DNA from: Peribacillus sp. Bi96
GTDB lineage: Bacteria; Bacillota; Bacilli; Bacillales; DSM-1321
Assembly (NCBI RefSeq): GCF_918698115.1
Contig: NZ_CAKKLV010000014.1
Coordinates: 1-64,000, forward strand
Reading direction: 5' to 3'
Length of the DNA stretch: 64,000 nucleotides
In this document: in pieces, positions 9,391 to 19,590 of the stretch
How positions within the stretch are numbered: the first letter of the stretch is position 1
How the letters are laid out: each line of letters opens with the position of its first letter
Made by a program: the position numbers and the translations under genes
The notes under the pieces: generated by a model
Databases searched by the model: none
Told to the model about the DNA's origin: nothing
What the model saw: the letters and a program-made list of their open reading frames with translations, nothing else

Positions 9391-9767
9391 ATGACCAGGG
9401 TATTGAAGCATCGTGACCACATCTATCTTACAGCAAATTCATTCCTCAAATAATCAATCATCTGTCCAAAAAAGTACGTGTACCTAGTAAAGTCCTGTTT
9501 ATGAAAATGAAGCCTTATTAATGAAGAGTTAATAGCAATGATCAAAAATTGGATGTTTCAAATTCTATAATCTTCTATGCAAAAACAACCGTTTTGGCAG
9601 GTTAAAAATGAATGTAAATAAAGTGACCTTAAGACAACCTTACCTTAATGCCTTTCCTTAAAAAGAAGTGAATAAAAGAATGGCAAATGGACATAATGGG
9701 AAGATGTTTAGCTGCTTTCATCGAGATTATGATAAGATGGAAAAAAATCATATAAGGCAGTGAGAGT
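9391..9767. other. Intergenic region before miaA
   Basis: AT-rich, with no supported reading frame. The minus-strand open frame here is the shadow of miaA running past its start. Confidence 0.4.
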
Positions 9768-10751
9768 GTGAAACAACAAAAAGGAAAACTTCTCGTCATC
9801 ATTGGACCGACTGCTGTTGGCAAGACAAAAATGAGCATCGAGATGGCTAAGTTATTTAATGGTGAAATTATTAGCGGAGATTCGATGCAGGTATATAAAG
9901 GAATGGATATTGGGACTGCAAAAATCAAGAATGAAGAAACAGAAGGAATTCCGCACTTTTTACTGGACATTAAGGATCCGGATGAACCATTTAGTGCAGC
10001 TGAGTTCCAGGAGCGCGCTAATGCTTGTATCGAGGACATCCAAAGCAGAGGTAAACTCCCTATTATCGTCGGTGGAACAGGATTATACATACAATCAGTC
10101 ATTTATGATTATCAATTTTCGGAAGCTCCATCAGACCCCGTTTATAGGGCTGGACTGGAAAAACAGGTAAGGGAGTTCGGAATCAATCCTGTTTTTGAGC
10201 AATTGCGCAAGGTCGACCCTGAAAGTGCAAATCGGATTCATCCTAATAATGTAAGACGGGTAATCAGGGCACTTGAGATTTTCCATTGTACAGGTAGTAC
10301 GATGAGTGAGCAGCTGAATGATCAGCCTACAGAATTGAAATACGATACGTGCATCATTGGCTTGACAATGGAACGTGAAAAATTATATCAACGTATCGAT
10401 CAACGTGTTGATGGGATGGTAGAAGAAGGGCTAATTCAAGAGGTGAAGTCATTTTATGAACAAGGATTGAGGGATTGCCAATCAATCCAGGCTATAGGCT
10501 ATAAAGAAATCTATGATTATTTTGAAGGAAGAGCTTCATTGGATGAAGCAGTGGAAACTTTAAAGCAAAACTCTCGTCGATACGCCAAAAGACAATTAAC
10601 TTGGTTTCGGAACAAAATGGATGTGATTTGGTTTAATATGACCGATCTCGAAGGCTTTCCAAAAAAAATACATGAAATATCTGGATTTATTGCAGGAAAG
10701 CTTTTCAATGAAGGCGAATACATAAAATTAGAGAGAAAAGAGGAGGACTAA
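9768..10751 (+). CDS. miaA: tRNA dimethylallyltransferase
   Basis: MiaA transfers the dimethylallyl group to the N6 of A37 in tRNAs reading UNN codons. The 327-residue length is typical. It shows the P-loop GPTAVGKTK (near residue 13), the substrate-binding SGDSMQVYKGMDIGTAK, IVGGTGLYIQSVIY, and the late IQAIGYKEIY block. The start is GTG (9768), preceded by AAGGCAG. hfq begins 3 nt after the stop, the usual Bacillus arrangement, so the two are co-transcribed. Confidence 0.97.
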   Translation: MKQQKGKLLVIIGPTAVGKTKMSIEMAKLFNGEIISGDSMQVYKGMDIGTAKIKNEETEGIPHFLLDIKDPDEPFSAAEFQERANACIEDIQSRGKLPIIVGGTGLYIQSVIYDYQFSEAPSDPVYRAGLEKQVREFGINPVFEQLRKVDPESANRIHPNNVRRVIRALEIFHCTGSTMSEQLNDQPTELKYDTCIIGLTMEREKLYQRIDQRVDGMVEEGLIQEVKSFYEQGLRDCQSIQAIGYKEIYDYFEGRASLDEAVETLKQNSRRYAKRQLTWFRNKMDVIWFNMTDLEGFPKKIHEISGFIAGKLFNEGEYIKLERKEED

Positions 10752-10754
10752 TAC

Positions 10755-10988
10755 ATGAAACAATCAGTAAATATTCAAGATCAATTTCTTAATCAATTAA
10801 GAAAAGACGGTACGTATGTGACGGTATTTTTATTAAATGGTTTCCAGATTAGAGGTCAAGTTAAAGGGTTCGATAATTTTACCGTTTTATTTGAATCAGA
10901 GGGCAAACAACAGTTAGTTTATAAACATGCGATTTCTACATTCGCTCCACAACGTAATGTTCAAATTGATTACGAGGTGAAGGAATAA
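10755..10988 (+). CDS. hfq: RNA chaperone Hfq
   Basis: This 77-residue Sm-like protein has the Sm1 segment ([21 protein letters not shown]) and the Sm2 motif YKHAISTF characteristic of Hfq. It forms a hexameric ring that binds small RNAs and A-rich RNA; in Bacillus its phenotype is mild. GAGGAGG lies at the right distance from the ATG, and a terminator follows directly. Confidence 0.97.
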   Translation: MKQSVNIQDQFLNQLRKDGTYVTVFLLNGFQIRGQVKGFDNFTVLFESEGKQQLVYKHAISTFAPQRNVQIDYEVKE

Positions 10989-11004
10989 TCATATATATGA
11001 ATGT

Positions 11005-11040
11005 AAAAACAGGTTTCGCTTATAGCGACCTGTTTTTTTT
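11005..11040 (+). terminator. Terminator of miaA-hfq
   Basis: AAAAACAGGT and ACCTGTTTTT flank an inner TCGC/GCGA stem, followed by an 8-T run. Confidence 0.9.
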
Positions 11041-11393
11041 TGTTTGCTTTGCTCGTTTCTTTTTCAAAGAATCGATAATTTTACGTATCTATATTGAATA
11101 TATATTAATGGACGGATTATTTTCCGGGAAACCGCAGGAAATGACATCACAGCAAATAAATTGCCGAATCGGAAGAGTACTTGTCGTAAATATTTTTCTG
11201 AGGGAAGTATTCTGTCAGAATAAGGCGTCTTTTGAAAGAGAATATGGCAAATTATAAGGGATTTTTGGAATACCAAAAAGTAATTAGGGGAAATTTTCGA
11301 TGGGTTTAGTTATGGCTAAGCTACCTATGACTATGCCATCATAAATCGAATGAAATTGTGGAGTTAGGGGTCCAAGATGGAGAGGTGAATGCA
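11041..11393. other. Region between hfq and spoVK
   Basis: No gene is supported. An open frame at 11109-11257 lacks a ribosome site and protein-like composition. A mother-cell sigma-E promoter for spoVK would be expected here, but I could not place it with confidence. Confidence 0.35.
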
Positions 11394-12350
11394 TTGGAAC
11401 AACCGATCCGTATGAAAAATAACGGGCAAATCAATATTGTGTTTAATGCGGAAAACAGAAAAGCGCTACAAAAGGATCTGCCGATAAAAGAAATTTTGGT
11501 GCAAGAAATCCCCCACCAGCATGTAGCATTGAAGGAAATTGAAGATGAACTTAAATCGCTGGTAGGAATGGAAGAAATGAAACGGATGATCAAAGAGATA
11601 TATGCCTGGATTTACATCAACAAGCAGCGTGAGGCAAAAGGGCTGAAGACCGGCCGTCAAGCACTGCATATGATGTTTAAAGGAAATCCTGGAACAGGGA
11701 AAACAACGGTTGCACGTTTAATCGGGAAGTTGTTTCAAAAAATGAATGTACTCTCAAAAGGGCATTTAATTGAAGCGGAGAGGGCAGATCTGGTCGGGGA
11801 ATATATTGGTCATACTGCCCAAAAAACTAGGGATTTAATTAAAAAAGCCATTGGCGGGATTTTATTTATTGATGAAGCCTATTCTTTGGGAAGAGGCGGA
11901 GAAAAGGATTTTGGTAAAGAAGCCATAGATACCCTTGTTAAACATATGGAAGATCGCCAACATGAATTCATTTTAATTCTTGCTGGGTATTCGCGGGAAA
12001 TGGATTATTTCCTCAGCCTTAATCCTGGCCTTCATTCCAGGTTCCCGCTTGTTGTAGACTTTCCGGATTATACGATTGATCAGTTAATGGAGATAGCTGA
12101 TCGTATGCTGCAGGAAAGGGAATATTTAATGAATCGGGATGCTGAAAGGAAATTAAAAGATCACTTAATCGTATTACGTTCATTTCGAGGATCGATTTCA
12201 TTCTCTAACGGCCGTTATATCCGCAATGTACTTGAAAAGTCGATTAGGGTGCAGGCAATGCGGCTTTTACTGGAGGATTCGTTTGAAAAAGCCGATTTAC
12301 TGACCCTTACCAGCCAAGATTTGATTTTTGAGGATGATGAGAAAGAATGA
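11394..12350 (+). CDS. spoVK: Stage V sporulation AAA+ ATPase SpoVK
   Basis: This 318-residue CbbX/SpoVK-type AAA+ protein has Walker A KGNPGTGKTT (around 105), Walker B ILFIDEAYSL (around 168), sensor region ILAGYSREM and arginine-finger region GLHSRFPL. The preferred start is the TTG at 11394, because GGAGAGGTG lies 7 nt upstream; the in-frame ATG at 11358 has no ribosome site. In B. subtilis SpoVK acts late in sporulation in spore maturation. It sits upstream of hflX and the PLP lyase gene as in B. subtilis, though a convergent gene has its own place between them here. Confidence 0.92.
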   Translation: MEQPIRMKNNGQINIVFNAENRKALQKDLPIKEILVQEIPHQHVALKEIEDELKSLVGMEEMKRMIKEIYAWIYINKQREAKGLKTGRQALHMMFKGNPGTGKTTVARLIGKLFQKMNVLSKGHLIEAERADLVGEYIGHTAQKTRDLIKKAIGGILFIDEAYSLGRGGEKDFGKEAIDTLVKHMEDRQHEFILILAGYSREMDYFLSLNPGLHSRFPLVVDFPDYTIDQLMEIADRMLQEREYLMNRDAERKLKDHLIVLRSFRGSISFSNGRYIRNVLEKSIRVQAMRLLLEDSFEKADLLTLTSQDLIFEDDEKE

Positions 12351-12355
12351 CAAAG

Positions 12356-12382
12356 GAAAGCCCACCAAAATGGCGGGCTTTT
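12356..12382. terminator. Bidirectional terminator between spoVK and the TRIC gene
   Basis: GAAAGCCCACCA pairs with TGGCGGGCTTTTC (one mismatch). A/T tracts on both sides serve the two convergent genes. Confidence 0.8.
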
Positions 12383-12387
12383 CAAAT

Positions 12388-12996
12388 TTATGTTTTCGGC
12401 ACCCATTTTTTATTGGGAAGGTGCCAATTATAAGTGTAAGAAAGGACTCGTAATATTGTGATGACGACAAAGAGCATATAAAGCTGCCATGACTGGGATA
12501 ATACTCCGCTTCCTAAAGCTAAGCCTGCAATGATGGCCCACACTACGTAAATTTCTTTTCTGAAGACCAATGGCTTTCTTCCGGCCAGCACGTCACGGAC
12601 TATTCCTCCGCCGCATCCGGTTAATGCTGCTGATACGATGATGGCACTTATTGGATGATTAAGTTCTACGGCATACATTGCGCCTTGGATAGCAAAAGCT
12701 GAAAGGCCAATGGCATCACTGAAGTTTCCCCATCTATCCCAATGTTTTGATAGGATTGTAGGAAAAACAAAAACGATGGTGATGGATATTATAGCAATGG
12801 TGAAATAAAAACTTTGATTCCATAACGTTGAAACGGGGACGCCTATCAGTAGATTCCGAATTGCCCCTCCGCCAAAGGCCGTTATGATTCCTAAAATATA
12901 AACTCCTAAAATATCATACTCTTCTTCCATGGCAATGATGGTCCCGCTAATGGCAAATGCTATTGTACCTATGAAACTTAATACTTCCCATGTCAT
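12388..12996 (-). CDS. TRIC-type cation channel family protein (UPF0126)
   Basis: The 202-residue membrane protein has seven predicted helices in two UPF0126 repeats. The glycine-rich signature GGGAIRNLLIG occurs in the first and GGGIVRDVLAGRKP in the second, as in bacterial TRIC homologues that form potassium-permeable trimeric channels. The start at 12996 (MTWEVLSF) has GAGGGAAC upstream; an in-frame extension to 13056 adds a basic N-terminus without ribosome site. It is convergent with spoVK and divergent from hflX. Confidence 0.85.
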   Translation of the reverse strand: MTWEVLSFIGTIAFAISGTIIAMEEEYDILGVYILGIITAFGGGAIRNLLIGVPVSTLWNQSFYFTIAIISITIVFVFPTILSKHWDRWGNFSDAIGLSAFAIQGAMYAVELNHPISAIIVSAALTGCGGGIVRDVLAGRKPLVFRKEIYVVWAIIAGLALGSGVLSQSWQLYMLFVVITILRVLSYTYNWHLPNKKWVPKT

Positions 12997-13163
12997 ATGA
13001 ATGTTCCCTCTATGTCTTCTCAAATTTGATGTTAAAGTCAAACTTGATTTTAGCATGATTATGGACTTTTTAAAACGGGTAAAAGCTTAGTTTTCAGGAA
13101 AGTTTTATAAGTGCGAATTTTTTGTTATGATTAACTGAAATCTTCGAGAAGGTGGTGCATGAT

Positions 13164-14417
13164 TTGGAAGGACGAATAAAGGAAAAAGCCGTGTTGATAG
13201 GGTGTCAAACAACAGAAGCTAATGAACGTTTTGATTATTCACTTGATGAGTTGGCTTCGTTGGCGAAGACGGCGAATGCTGAGGTATTACTAACCATAAC
13301 CCAGAAAAGGGAAACCATCGATCCGGCTACATATATAGGAAAAGGCAAAGTGGAGGAGCTTCGGAATCTGGAAGAGGAGCTGGAGCCGGATTTATTCATC
13401 TTTAATGATGAACTATCCCCGAGCCAGATTCGAAACCTTTCGAAACAATTGGAGGCAAGGATCATTGATCGGACGCAGCTCATATTAGATATATTTGCTC
13501 AGCGTGCGCGTTCCAGAGAAGGGAAGCTGCAGGTCGAACTTGCTCAGCTCCAATACCTATTGCCGCGTTTAGTCGGACAGGGAACGGCCATGTCCAGGCT
13601 TGGGGGCGGAATCGGAACAAGGGGTCCAGGAGAAACGAAGCTTGAAAGCGACCGTCGTCACATTCGAGGCAAGATTGATGAAATCAAGCAACAATTAAGT
13701 AGCATAGTGAAGCACCGAGAACGCTATCGCGATAGAAGGAAACGGAATAAGACCTTCCAAATTGCACTAGTAGGATATACCAATGCAGGTAAATCAACGC
13801 TGTTCAACCGTTTGACGGAGGCGGATTCATTCGAAGAGAACCAGTTGTTCGCTACACTGGACCCCATGACACGAAAAGCCATTCTCCCCAGCGGCTTTAC
13901 CGTGCTGTTGACGGATACGGTTGGCTTTATACAAGATTTGCCGACATCCTTAATCGCCGCGTTCCGCTCGACTCTGGAAGAAGTGAAAGAAGCGGATCTG
14001 TTGCTCCATGTGGTCGATTCCTCAAGTGCCGATTACTTTAATCATGAGAAAACGGTGCATGATTTGCTAAATGACTTAGAAGTCCCTTCCATTCCACAGC
14101 TAACGTTGTATAATAAGAAGGATAAGGTTCACGCTGATTTTGTAAGGTCTTCCAATCATCCTTCTTTATTGATCAGTGCTTATGAACCATCGGACCTGAA
14201 TCATATCATGGAAGAAATTGAAAAGTACGTGATTGAAGAAATGGTCCCATATTATGTTTTCCTTCCTTCGAGTGAGGGTAAACTATTATCACAGCTAAAG
14301 AATGAAACCATATTGCGCACTCTCTCCTTTAATGAAGAAACGGAAAGATATGAATGCAAAGGTTTTTGTCTAGCTGATCATCCATTAACCGGGCAGCTAG
14401 AGAAATTTTCATTATAA
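13164..14417 (+). CDS. hflX: Ribosome-associated GTPase HflX
   Basis: HflX binds the 50S subunit and splits stalled or hibernating 70S ribosomes. The N-terminal domain (to about residue 180) holds the glycine-rich [17 protein letters not shown] and [15 protein letters not shown] signature, then a coiled linker, then the G domain: G1 [13 protein letters not shown]3 [11 protein letters not shown]4 NKKD, G5 LISAYE. GTG codons at 13152/13155 are in frame, but AAGGTGG is placed for the TTG at 13164 ([13 protein letters not shown]). The PLP-lyase gene begins 13 nt after the stop. Confidence 0.95.
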   Translation: MEGRIKEKAVLIGCQTTEANERFDYSLDELASLAKTANAEVLLTITQKRETIDPATYIGKGKVEELRNLEEELEPDLFIFNDELSPSQIRNLSKQLEARIIDRTQLILDIFAQRARSREGKLQVELAQLQYLLPRLVGQGTAMSRLGGGIGTRGPGETKLESDRRHIRGKIDEIKQQLSSIVKHRERYRDRRKRNKTFQIALVGYTNAGKSTLFNRLTEADSFEENQLFATLDPMTRKAILPSGFTVLLTDTVGFIQDLPTSLIAAFRSTLEEVKEADLLLHVVDSSSADYFNHEKTVHDLLNDLEVPSIPQLTLYNKKDKVHADFVRSSNHPSLLISAYEPSDLNHIMEEIEKYVIEEMVPYYVFLPSSEGKLLSQLKNETILRTLSFNEETERYECKGFCLADHPLTGQLEKFSL

Positions 14418-14430
14418 AGGGGAATTTTTG

Positions 14431-15699
14431 ATGTATCAGCAGTTAACAAATGGAGAAGTGTTAAAAAACATTGCCCAGGAAGTCGAAGCAATGATTTCTC
14501 CATTACATAAGCAAGTGGATGAACGAATTGAAGAAAATCAATTCCGGGTATTACAAAGCTATCAAGCACATAGAGTGAGTGATTCACATTTCATCCCTAC
14601 GACAGGGTACGGATACGATGATACGGGACGCGATACGCTTGAATTGATATATGCAGATGTTTTTGGTGCGGAAGCTGGATTAGTACGCCCTCAGATTATT
14701 TCGGGGACACATGCCATTTCCACCGCCCTTTTCGGCATATTGCGCCCAGGTGATGAATTGTTATACATAACTGGAAAGCCGTATGATACGTTGGAAGAGA
14801 TTGTCGGTATCCGGGGCTCGGGCATAGGATCTTTACGCGATTTTAATATAAGCTATAAGGCCGTTCCGTTAGCGGAAGCTGGAACCGTTGATTTTAAAGC
14901 AGTCAAGCAAGCCATTCAACCAAATACCAAGATGATCGGTATACAGCGGTCAAAAGGGTATGCTACACGTCCTTCTTTCACGATTGATGAAATCAAGGAA
15001 ATGATTTCCTTTGTAAAAGAAATAAATCCTGAAATTGTCGTCTTTGTCGACAACTGTTATGGAGAGTTTGTTGAAACGCAAGAGCCATGTCATGTCGGGG
15101 CGGATTTAATGGCAGGTTCATTGATTAAAAACCCAGGTGGCGGGATCGTGAAAACCGGTGGATACATTGTCGGTAAAAAAGATCTTGTCGAAGCCTGCTC
15201 GTATCGATTAACATCACCTGGAATAGGGGCTGAAGCGGGCGCTTCGCTTTATAGTTTACAGGAAATGTACCAAGGATTCTTTCTTGCGCCACACGTCGTA
15301 GGCCAAGCTGTTAAAGGAGCCATGTTCACAGCCGCATTTTTAGAGAAAATCGGGATGAATACGTACCCTCGATGGGATGCGAAGCGCACTGATTTAATTC
15401 AATCCGTCCAATTTGATGACCGAGATAAAATGGTTGCCTTCTGTCAGGCCATTCAATATGCATCACCAATCAATTCCCATGTAACACCATATCCTGCTTA
15501 TATGCCGGGTTATGAAGATGATGTAATCATGGCAGCGGGCACTTTTATACAGGGAGCAAGCATTGAGTTGACGGCAGATGGTCCGACAAGGGCTCCATAT
15601 GTTGCCTACGTTCAAGGCGGGTTGACGTATGCCCATGTTAAAATGGCTGTATTGACGGCAGTGAATGCGCTTATGGATAAAAAACTGATTCAATTGTAA
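14431..15699 (+). CDS. PLP-dependent methionine gamma-lyase-like protein (YnbB family)
   Basis: This 422-residue fold-type I PLP enzyme belongs to the family formerly called aluminium resistance proteins. Visible hallmarks are GYGYDDTGRDTLE near the start, the SGTHAISTALFGIL cofactor-loop region, VDNCYGEF with the PLP-contacting aspartate, and SLIKNPGGGIV with the likely Schiff-base lysine. AAAGGGG precedes the ATG at 14431; a TTG one codon earlier is less likely. It lies between hflX and glnR as B. subtilis ynbB does. Its natural substrate is not established; C-S lyase activity on methionine-like compounds is inferred from family naming only. Confidence 0.9.
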   Translation: MYQQLTNGEVLKNIAQEVEAMISPLHKQVDERIEENQFRVLQSYQAHRVSDSHFIPTTGYGYDDTGRDTLELIYADVFGAEAGLVRPQIISGTHAISTALFGILRPGDELLYITGKPYDTLEEIVGIRGSGIGSLRDFNISYKAVPLAEAGTVDFKAVKQAIQPNTKMIGIQRSKGYATRPSFTIDEIKEMISFVKEINPEIVVFVDNCYGEFVETQEPCHVGADLMAGSLIKNPGGGIVKTGGYIVGKKDLVEACSYRLTSPGIGAEAGASLYSLQEMYQGFFLAPHVVGQAVKGAMFTAAFLEKIGMNTYPRWDAKRTDLIQSVQFDDRDKMVAFCQAIQYASPINSHVTPYPAYMPGYEDDVIMAAGTFIQGASIELTADGPTRAPYVAYVQGGLTYAHVKMAVLTAVNALMDKKLIQL

Positions 15700-15821
15700 T
15701 GGAAATTTGGCGGTACCGTAATAGGAATCCAGATCAACTGGATTTCTGCAATGAACAATAGTCGCAATATTTATTGGGTTACAAATCATTCAACTTTTCT
15801 GAAAAAAAAGACGTCATAAAA

Positions 15822-15864
15822 TGTAACATCATATTGACAAGTTTAATAACATGATATAAGATTA
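15822..15864 (+). promoter_or_regulatory. glnRA promoter with two GlnR operators
   Basis: TTGACA (15834-15839) is followed after 17 nt by TAAGAT as -10. Two GlnR/TnrA-type sites overlap it. TGACA-N7-TAACA at 15835-15851 has the same half-sites as the second operator of B. subtilis glnRA as I remember it. TGTAA-N8-TGACA at 15822-15839 is slightly long-spaced. Binding of feedback-activated GlnR here would shut the operon off under nitrogen excess. Confidence 0.75.
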
Positions 15865-15895
15865 TATCATGATAAACAAAAGGAGGATGCTAAGA

Positions 15896-16300
15896 ATGAG
15901 CGGCAACAACATTCGGCGTTCGATGCCTCTTTTTTCCATCGGAATCGTCATGCAGCTAACTGAGTTGTCTGCACGCCAAATTCGGTATTACGAAGAGCAT
16001 CAACTTATTACTCCTATGAGAACAGATGGAAATCGTCGGGTTTTTTCTTTAAACGATATCGATCGACTACTTGAGATTAAAGACTTAATCGAACAAGGAG
16101 TCAATCTGGCCGGCATAAAAAAAATTTTCACTGTAAAGGAACAAAATTTACCTAAGACTCAAGATTTAGAACAAGCGGAAAAAATAAGGCGTGACCTAAG
16201 TGACGAGGAGCTTCGTAAGCTTCTGCGCGCTGAGCTTCTACAAGGCGGTAAGCATCGAACATCTCTACGACAAGGGGATATGTCTCGTTTTTTCCAATAA
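15896..16300 (+). CDS. glnR: Nitrogen repressor GlnR (MerR family)
   Basis: The 134-residue regulator has the MerR winged helix at about 10-75 ([26 protein letters not shown], with the helix-turn-helix around residues 15-35) and a short C-terminal signal tail ([21 protein letters not shown]). This tail interacts with feedback-inhibited glutamine synthetase, which stabilises DNA binding. AAAGGAGG fixes the ATG at 15896; the frame opens 27 nt earlier without a ribosome site. It is the first gene of the glnRA operon, 38 nt before glnA. Confidence 0.96.
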   Translation: MSGNNIRRSMPLFSIGIVMQLTELSARQIRYYEEHQLITPMRTDGNRRVFSLNDIDRLLEIKDLIEQGVNLAGIKKIFTVKEQNLPKTQDLEQAEKIRRDLSDEELRKLLRAELLQGGKHRTSLRQGDMSRFFQ

Positions 16301-16338
16301 AAAATATGATTTTTAAAGAATATTAGGGGGAATAGAAA

Positions 16339-17673
16339 TTGACAAAGTTCACACGTGAAGACATCACTCGCTTAGCGAAAGAAGAAAATGTTAAGTACAT
16401 TCGTTTACAGTTCACTGATATTTTAGGGACGATTAAAAACGTTGAGATCCCAGTCAGTCAATTGGAAAAAGCACTTGATAATAAAATGATGTTTGACGGA
16501 TCTTCCATTGAAGGTTTCGTACGTATCGAAGAGTCTGATATGTATCTATATCCAGATTTAAATACATGGGTCATCTTCCCTTGGACTTCCGAAAAAGGTA
16601 AAGTTGCACGTCTAATTTGCGACATTTACAATACGGATGGAACACCTTTTGATGGGGATCCCCGTGCTAACCTAAAACGTGTTCTTGCTGAAGCAAGAGA
16701 AATGGGCTTCACAGATTTCAATCTTGGACCTGAACCGGAATTTTTCCTATTCAAACTGGACGCAAACGGAGAGCCTACTCTAGAATTGAATGATAAAGGC
16801 GGATACTTTGACCTTGCGCCAACTGACTTGGGAGAAAACTGCCGTCGTGATATCGTTCTTGAGCTTGAAGAAATGGGATTTGAAATTGAAGCATCCCACC
16901 ATGAAGTAGCTCCAGGACAACATGAAATTGACTTTAAATATGCCGATGCGATCTCAGCATGTGATAACATCCAAACATTTAAATTAGTTGTTAAAACGAT
17001 TGCTCGTAAACATGGTTTACACGCAACATTCATGCCAAAACCATTGTTCGGTGTTAATGGATCTGGTATGCACTGTAACGTTTCTTTATTCAAAGGAAAC
17101 GAAAACGCATTTTATGATAAACAAGGCAAATTGGAATTAAGTAAAACAGCTGAGCAATTTATCGCAGGGATCATTAAGCATGCTCCAAGCTTCACAGCGG
17201 TAACAAACCCAACTGTTAACTCATACAAACGTCTAGTACCTGGTTACGAAGCTCCTTGTTATGTTGCTTGGTCTGCTAAAAACCGTAGCCCATTAATTCG
17301 TATCCCAGCTTCACGTGGAGTGAGTACTCGCGTAGAGGTACGTAGTGTCGATCCAGCAGCAAACCCATACTTGGCACTTGCTGTAATATTGAAAGCCGGT
17401 CTTAACGGTATCAAAAACGACCTGACTCCTCCAGCGCCAGTTGACCGCAACATCTATGTTATGAATAAAGAAGAGCGTGAAGAAGTAGGTATCGTTGACC
17501 TGCCAGCTACTTTATTTGCTGCTTTGGAAACATTAAAAGCTGATGAAGTAATCAAAGAAGCGCTAGGTGAGCACTTGCTTGAACACTTCATCGAAGCAAA
17601 AGAAATCGAATGGGATATGTTCCGTACACAAGTTCACCCATGGGAACGCGAACAATATATGTCTATGTATTAA
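16339..17673 (+). CDS. glnA: Glutamine synthetase type I-alpha
   Basis: The 444-residue length is that of the Bacillus I-alpha class without the adenylylation insertion. Visible motifs are the beta-grasp [19 protein letters not shown], the metal ligands of [19 protein letters not shown], the NGSGMHCN loop and the latch-loop region [10 protein letters not shown]. The start is TTG (16339) with AGGGGGAA upstream. It assimilates ammonium into glutamine and, when feedback-inhibited, activates GlnR. Its last 18 codons ([18 protein letters not shown]) recur twice downstream as attachment-site copies, so the terminal codons may themselves be element-derived. Confidence 0.98.
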   Translation: MTKFTREDITRLAKEENVKYIRLQFTDILGTIKNVEIPVSQLEKALDNKMMFDGSSIEGFVRIEESDMYLYPDLNTWVIFPWTSEKGKVARLICDIYNTDGTPFDGDPRANLKRVLAEAREMGFTDFNLGPEPEFFLFKLDANGEPTLELNDKGGYFDLAPTDLGENCRRDIVLELEEMGFEIEASHHEVAPGQHEIDFKYADAISACDNIQTFKLVVKTIARKHGLHATFMPKPLFGVNGSGMHCNVSLFKGNENAFYDKQGKLELSKTAEQFIAGIIKHAPSFTAVTNPTVNSYKRLVPGYEAPCYVAWSAKNRSPLIRIPASRGVSTRVEVRSVDPAANPYLALAVILKAGLNGIKNDLTPPAPVDRNIYVMNKEEREEVGIVDLPATLFAALETLKADEVIKEALGEHLLEHFIEAKEIEWDMFRTQVHPWEREQYMSMY

Positions 17674-17675
17674 TA
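17617..17675 (+). repeat. Attachment-site copy 1: 3' end of glnA
   Basis: The 50 bp 17626-17675 are identical to 22037-22086 and differ at two positions from 32924-32973. The coding frame (last 18 codons plus stop) is preserved in all three. This is the left, chromosomal member of the set. Confidence 0.85.
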
Positions 17676-17680
17676 GCTTT

Positions 17681-17727
17681 AAAGCCTTGGTATTACTGAG
17701 TTTCTCAGTTGCCAAGGCTTTTTTTAT
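17681..17727 (+). terminator. Terminator of glnRA
   Basis: AAAGCCTTGG pairs with CCAAGGCTTT around a nested ACTGAG/CTCAGT hairpin, then a 7-T run. Confidence 0.9.
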
Positions 17728-17782
17728 TTTTATAAAATGAAAGGGAACTGGCTGGCTGACCACATTTTGACCACATTTCAAC

Positions 17783-17938
17783 CTATTTCATATTCAACTG
17801 GGCATAATCCATGTATTTTGAATATCCGTCCACACTTTTTTCTTCGAGTTTTTTTGACACGTGAGCATATACATCTGCTGTTGTTTGAATGGTTTTATGT
17901 CCTACGTTCCTGCACATCTTTTAAAATCCGTGGATGGT
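17783..17938 (-). pseudogene. Tyrosine integrase relic 1 (C-terminus only)
   Basis: Reverse translation gives VGHKTIQTTADVYAHVSKKL followed by about 20 residues and a TAG. This is the box II GH motif and the nucleophilic tyrosine (DVYAHV) of Tn916/phage-type integrases. Upstream, LKDVQER is in another frame, so a frameshift splits it, and everything N-terminal to that is lost. Its position, with the C-terminus facing glnA, matches relic 2 at 22201-22896. Confidence 0.75.
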
Positions 17939-18207
17939 TAGGTTTAGTCTTTCTCCTAGCATTATTGTAAAAGTGGGAGAAGTAAACATTACACATTATC
18001 AAGCTTGAGCAAATACACTTATAAAGGAATTAAGGCACTCATTCAATTGGGTGCTTTTTCTTTTAGAATGAGGAATAATTCACATTTAACCGTTAAAATG
18101 TATAAAATATTACATTGTAATAGGTAATTAGTTGCGGAAACATAAGATGAATGGTATTGTTAAACTTGTGTTTTTATCCAATATAGGGAATTAAGGGTAA
18201 ATTTTCA

Positions 18208-19033
18208 ATGTTTTACAAAGTGAGTAAAGTTTTAGGTATGTTTGCACTGGTTTTTTTACTATTTTTAGTCTTGCCAACTAATTCAAAAGCAGAATCAAAT
18301 GATGAAGGTTCAACACCAATTTATTTGTCAGATGAAGAGAAAGATTCATTAAAAAACTTAGGTTTTAGTGAAGAAGAAATTGATAGTATGACTGAAGAAG
18401 AGTATGAGGCATTTGCAAATATTGATGGGGAATTAACAGGAGAATCTACTGAATTCTTTCAAGTTACAGAACAACAAGATGGACAAGTAGATATCATTCC
18501 TGTTACAGAGGAACAAGCTACCCAAGGACTTTTCCATGATAAAGTTATGAGGGCTACTAAGACAGAAAAGACAAGTTGGATAAGTTTAACTTTAACATCT
18601 TCTAAATTGTCAAATGGAAATACATTATTGAAAAATTCATTTAAATGGCTAAAGAGTCCTAATGTGGGATTAAAAGATGTCCTAGCTATAACTCATTCAA
18701 CATCAGCTGTAAAGGTATCTGGTACGGATAAGTTTGTTTATAAGTATACAGATGGAAGCTATCTCATCAACTCCAAGTGCAGCAGGTTGGGCAAAGAAAT
18801 TTGATATAAAGGCAATTGGATCAAATGCAGCACCTAAGAACCATAATGGCTACCTATCTTACCAAGTGAAAAAAGGTAATAAAAACGATGTCAGTGCCAA
18901 CGCTTATGGGTATTATACACATGTTACAGTTGGCCTAACAGGGACGATTACACTTTCAACAGGACAAGTTTCTGTCGGAGGAAACATAAAGAAAAGCAAC
19001 GCAAATGTTCCTATGATAACATTTAAGTATTAA
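18208..19033 (+). pseudogene. Secreted protein gene with one frameshift
   Basis: The first frame (18208-18804) encodes a signal peptide (VLGMFALVFLLFLVLPTNSKA, cut near residue 28) and an acidic segment (LSDEEKDSLKNLGFSEEEI). Near 18765, after KYTDGS, the natural continuation lies in the next frame (ISSTPSAAGWAKKFDIKAIG through to MITFKY at 19033). One extra base in GGAAGC explains it. The full product would be about 275 residues, exported, with a beta-rich C-terminus (VTVGLTGTITLSTG). I do not recognise the family. A small membrane protein gene follows, as for the similar relic at 32080-32269. A sequencing error is an alternative to true inactivation. Confidence 0.6.
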
Positions 19034-19112
19034 AGGCTATGTCTATTAATCTATTTGATTATTATAGATATTAGTTATAATTAAGCGGAATCGTGTGGTA
19101 AGGAGTGTAACA

Positions 19113-19283
19113 ATGAAACTTTTCTTGAATTTAGTGCTAGGTGTAGTTATAAGTGTGGCAATATTTTTCCTATTATTAACTGCTTTTAGCGAAGATGTTG
19201 GACCATTTTTCATTATAACTGTTTTAATTGGTCTTGTTTTAGGACTACAAATTTATATTCTTAGTAAAATCAAAAACATTTAA
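19113..19283 (+). CDS. Small two-helix membrane protein
   Basis: This 56-residue protein (MKLFLNLVLGVVISVAIFFL) is almost entirely two hydrophobic helices separated by SEDVGP, with a basic C-terminus (LSKIKNI). AAGGAG lies before the ATG at 19113. It follows the frameshifted secreted-protein gene by 79 nt and is followed by a terminator, so it probably belongs to that transcript. A protective or export-helper role is conceivable but unproven. Confidence 0.55.
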   Translation: MKLFLNLVLGVVISVAIFFLLLTAFSEDVGPFFIITVLIGLVLGLQIYILSKIKNI

Positions 19284-19346
19284 TGAGAAAAAATAACTAC
19301 CCTAGGGAGTTCTAGAGATAACGAAGAATTTCTAATTGAGTTTTTT

Positions 19347-19377
19347 CAAAACGTCTATCAAATGATAGGCGTTTTTA
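19347..19377 (+). terminator. Intrinsic terminator
   Basis: AAAACGTCTATCA and TGATAGGCGTTTTT form a stem with a 2-nt core and a T-run. Confidence 0.8.
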
Positions 19378-19464
19378 TATTGTATTATTCCCCATCATTT
19401 GAACAAATCTAAACGTTTAGACTTCTAGTTGGTAACGCGATTAGATATTTATTTAGGGAGGTAA

Positions 19465-19590
19465 TTGGCAGAGTATAAGACTGAGACGCAGAAGAAGAAG
19501 TTCTATCGTAGCAGTGAATGGGAATTGATAAGACAGAAAGCGTTTAGGAAGAAGAGATTAACCAAACCAATCTACCTAAAATTGGTATAA
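19465..19590 (+). pseudogene. Truncated phage HNH endonuclease, N-terminus
   Basis: A TTG start after GGGAGG opens MAEYKTETQKKKFYRSSEWE, the typical N-terminus of the small HNH proteins that sit beside phage terminase genes. After RQKAFR the expected RRDxYEC zinc/HNH part is replaced by unrelated codons and a stop at 19590. The intact homologue at 20728-21045 shows what is missing. The break coincides with the start of the GIY-YIG segment, suggesting interruption by that mobile endonuclease. Confidence 0.6.

Noticed and set aside
11109..11257. Small open frame between hfq and spoVK
   Set aside because: No ribosome site, unusual composition, and the frame overlaps equally open frames on the other strand.
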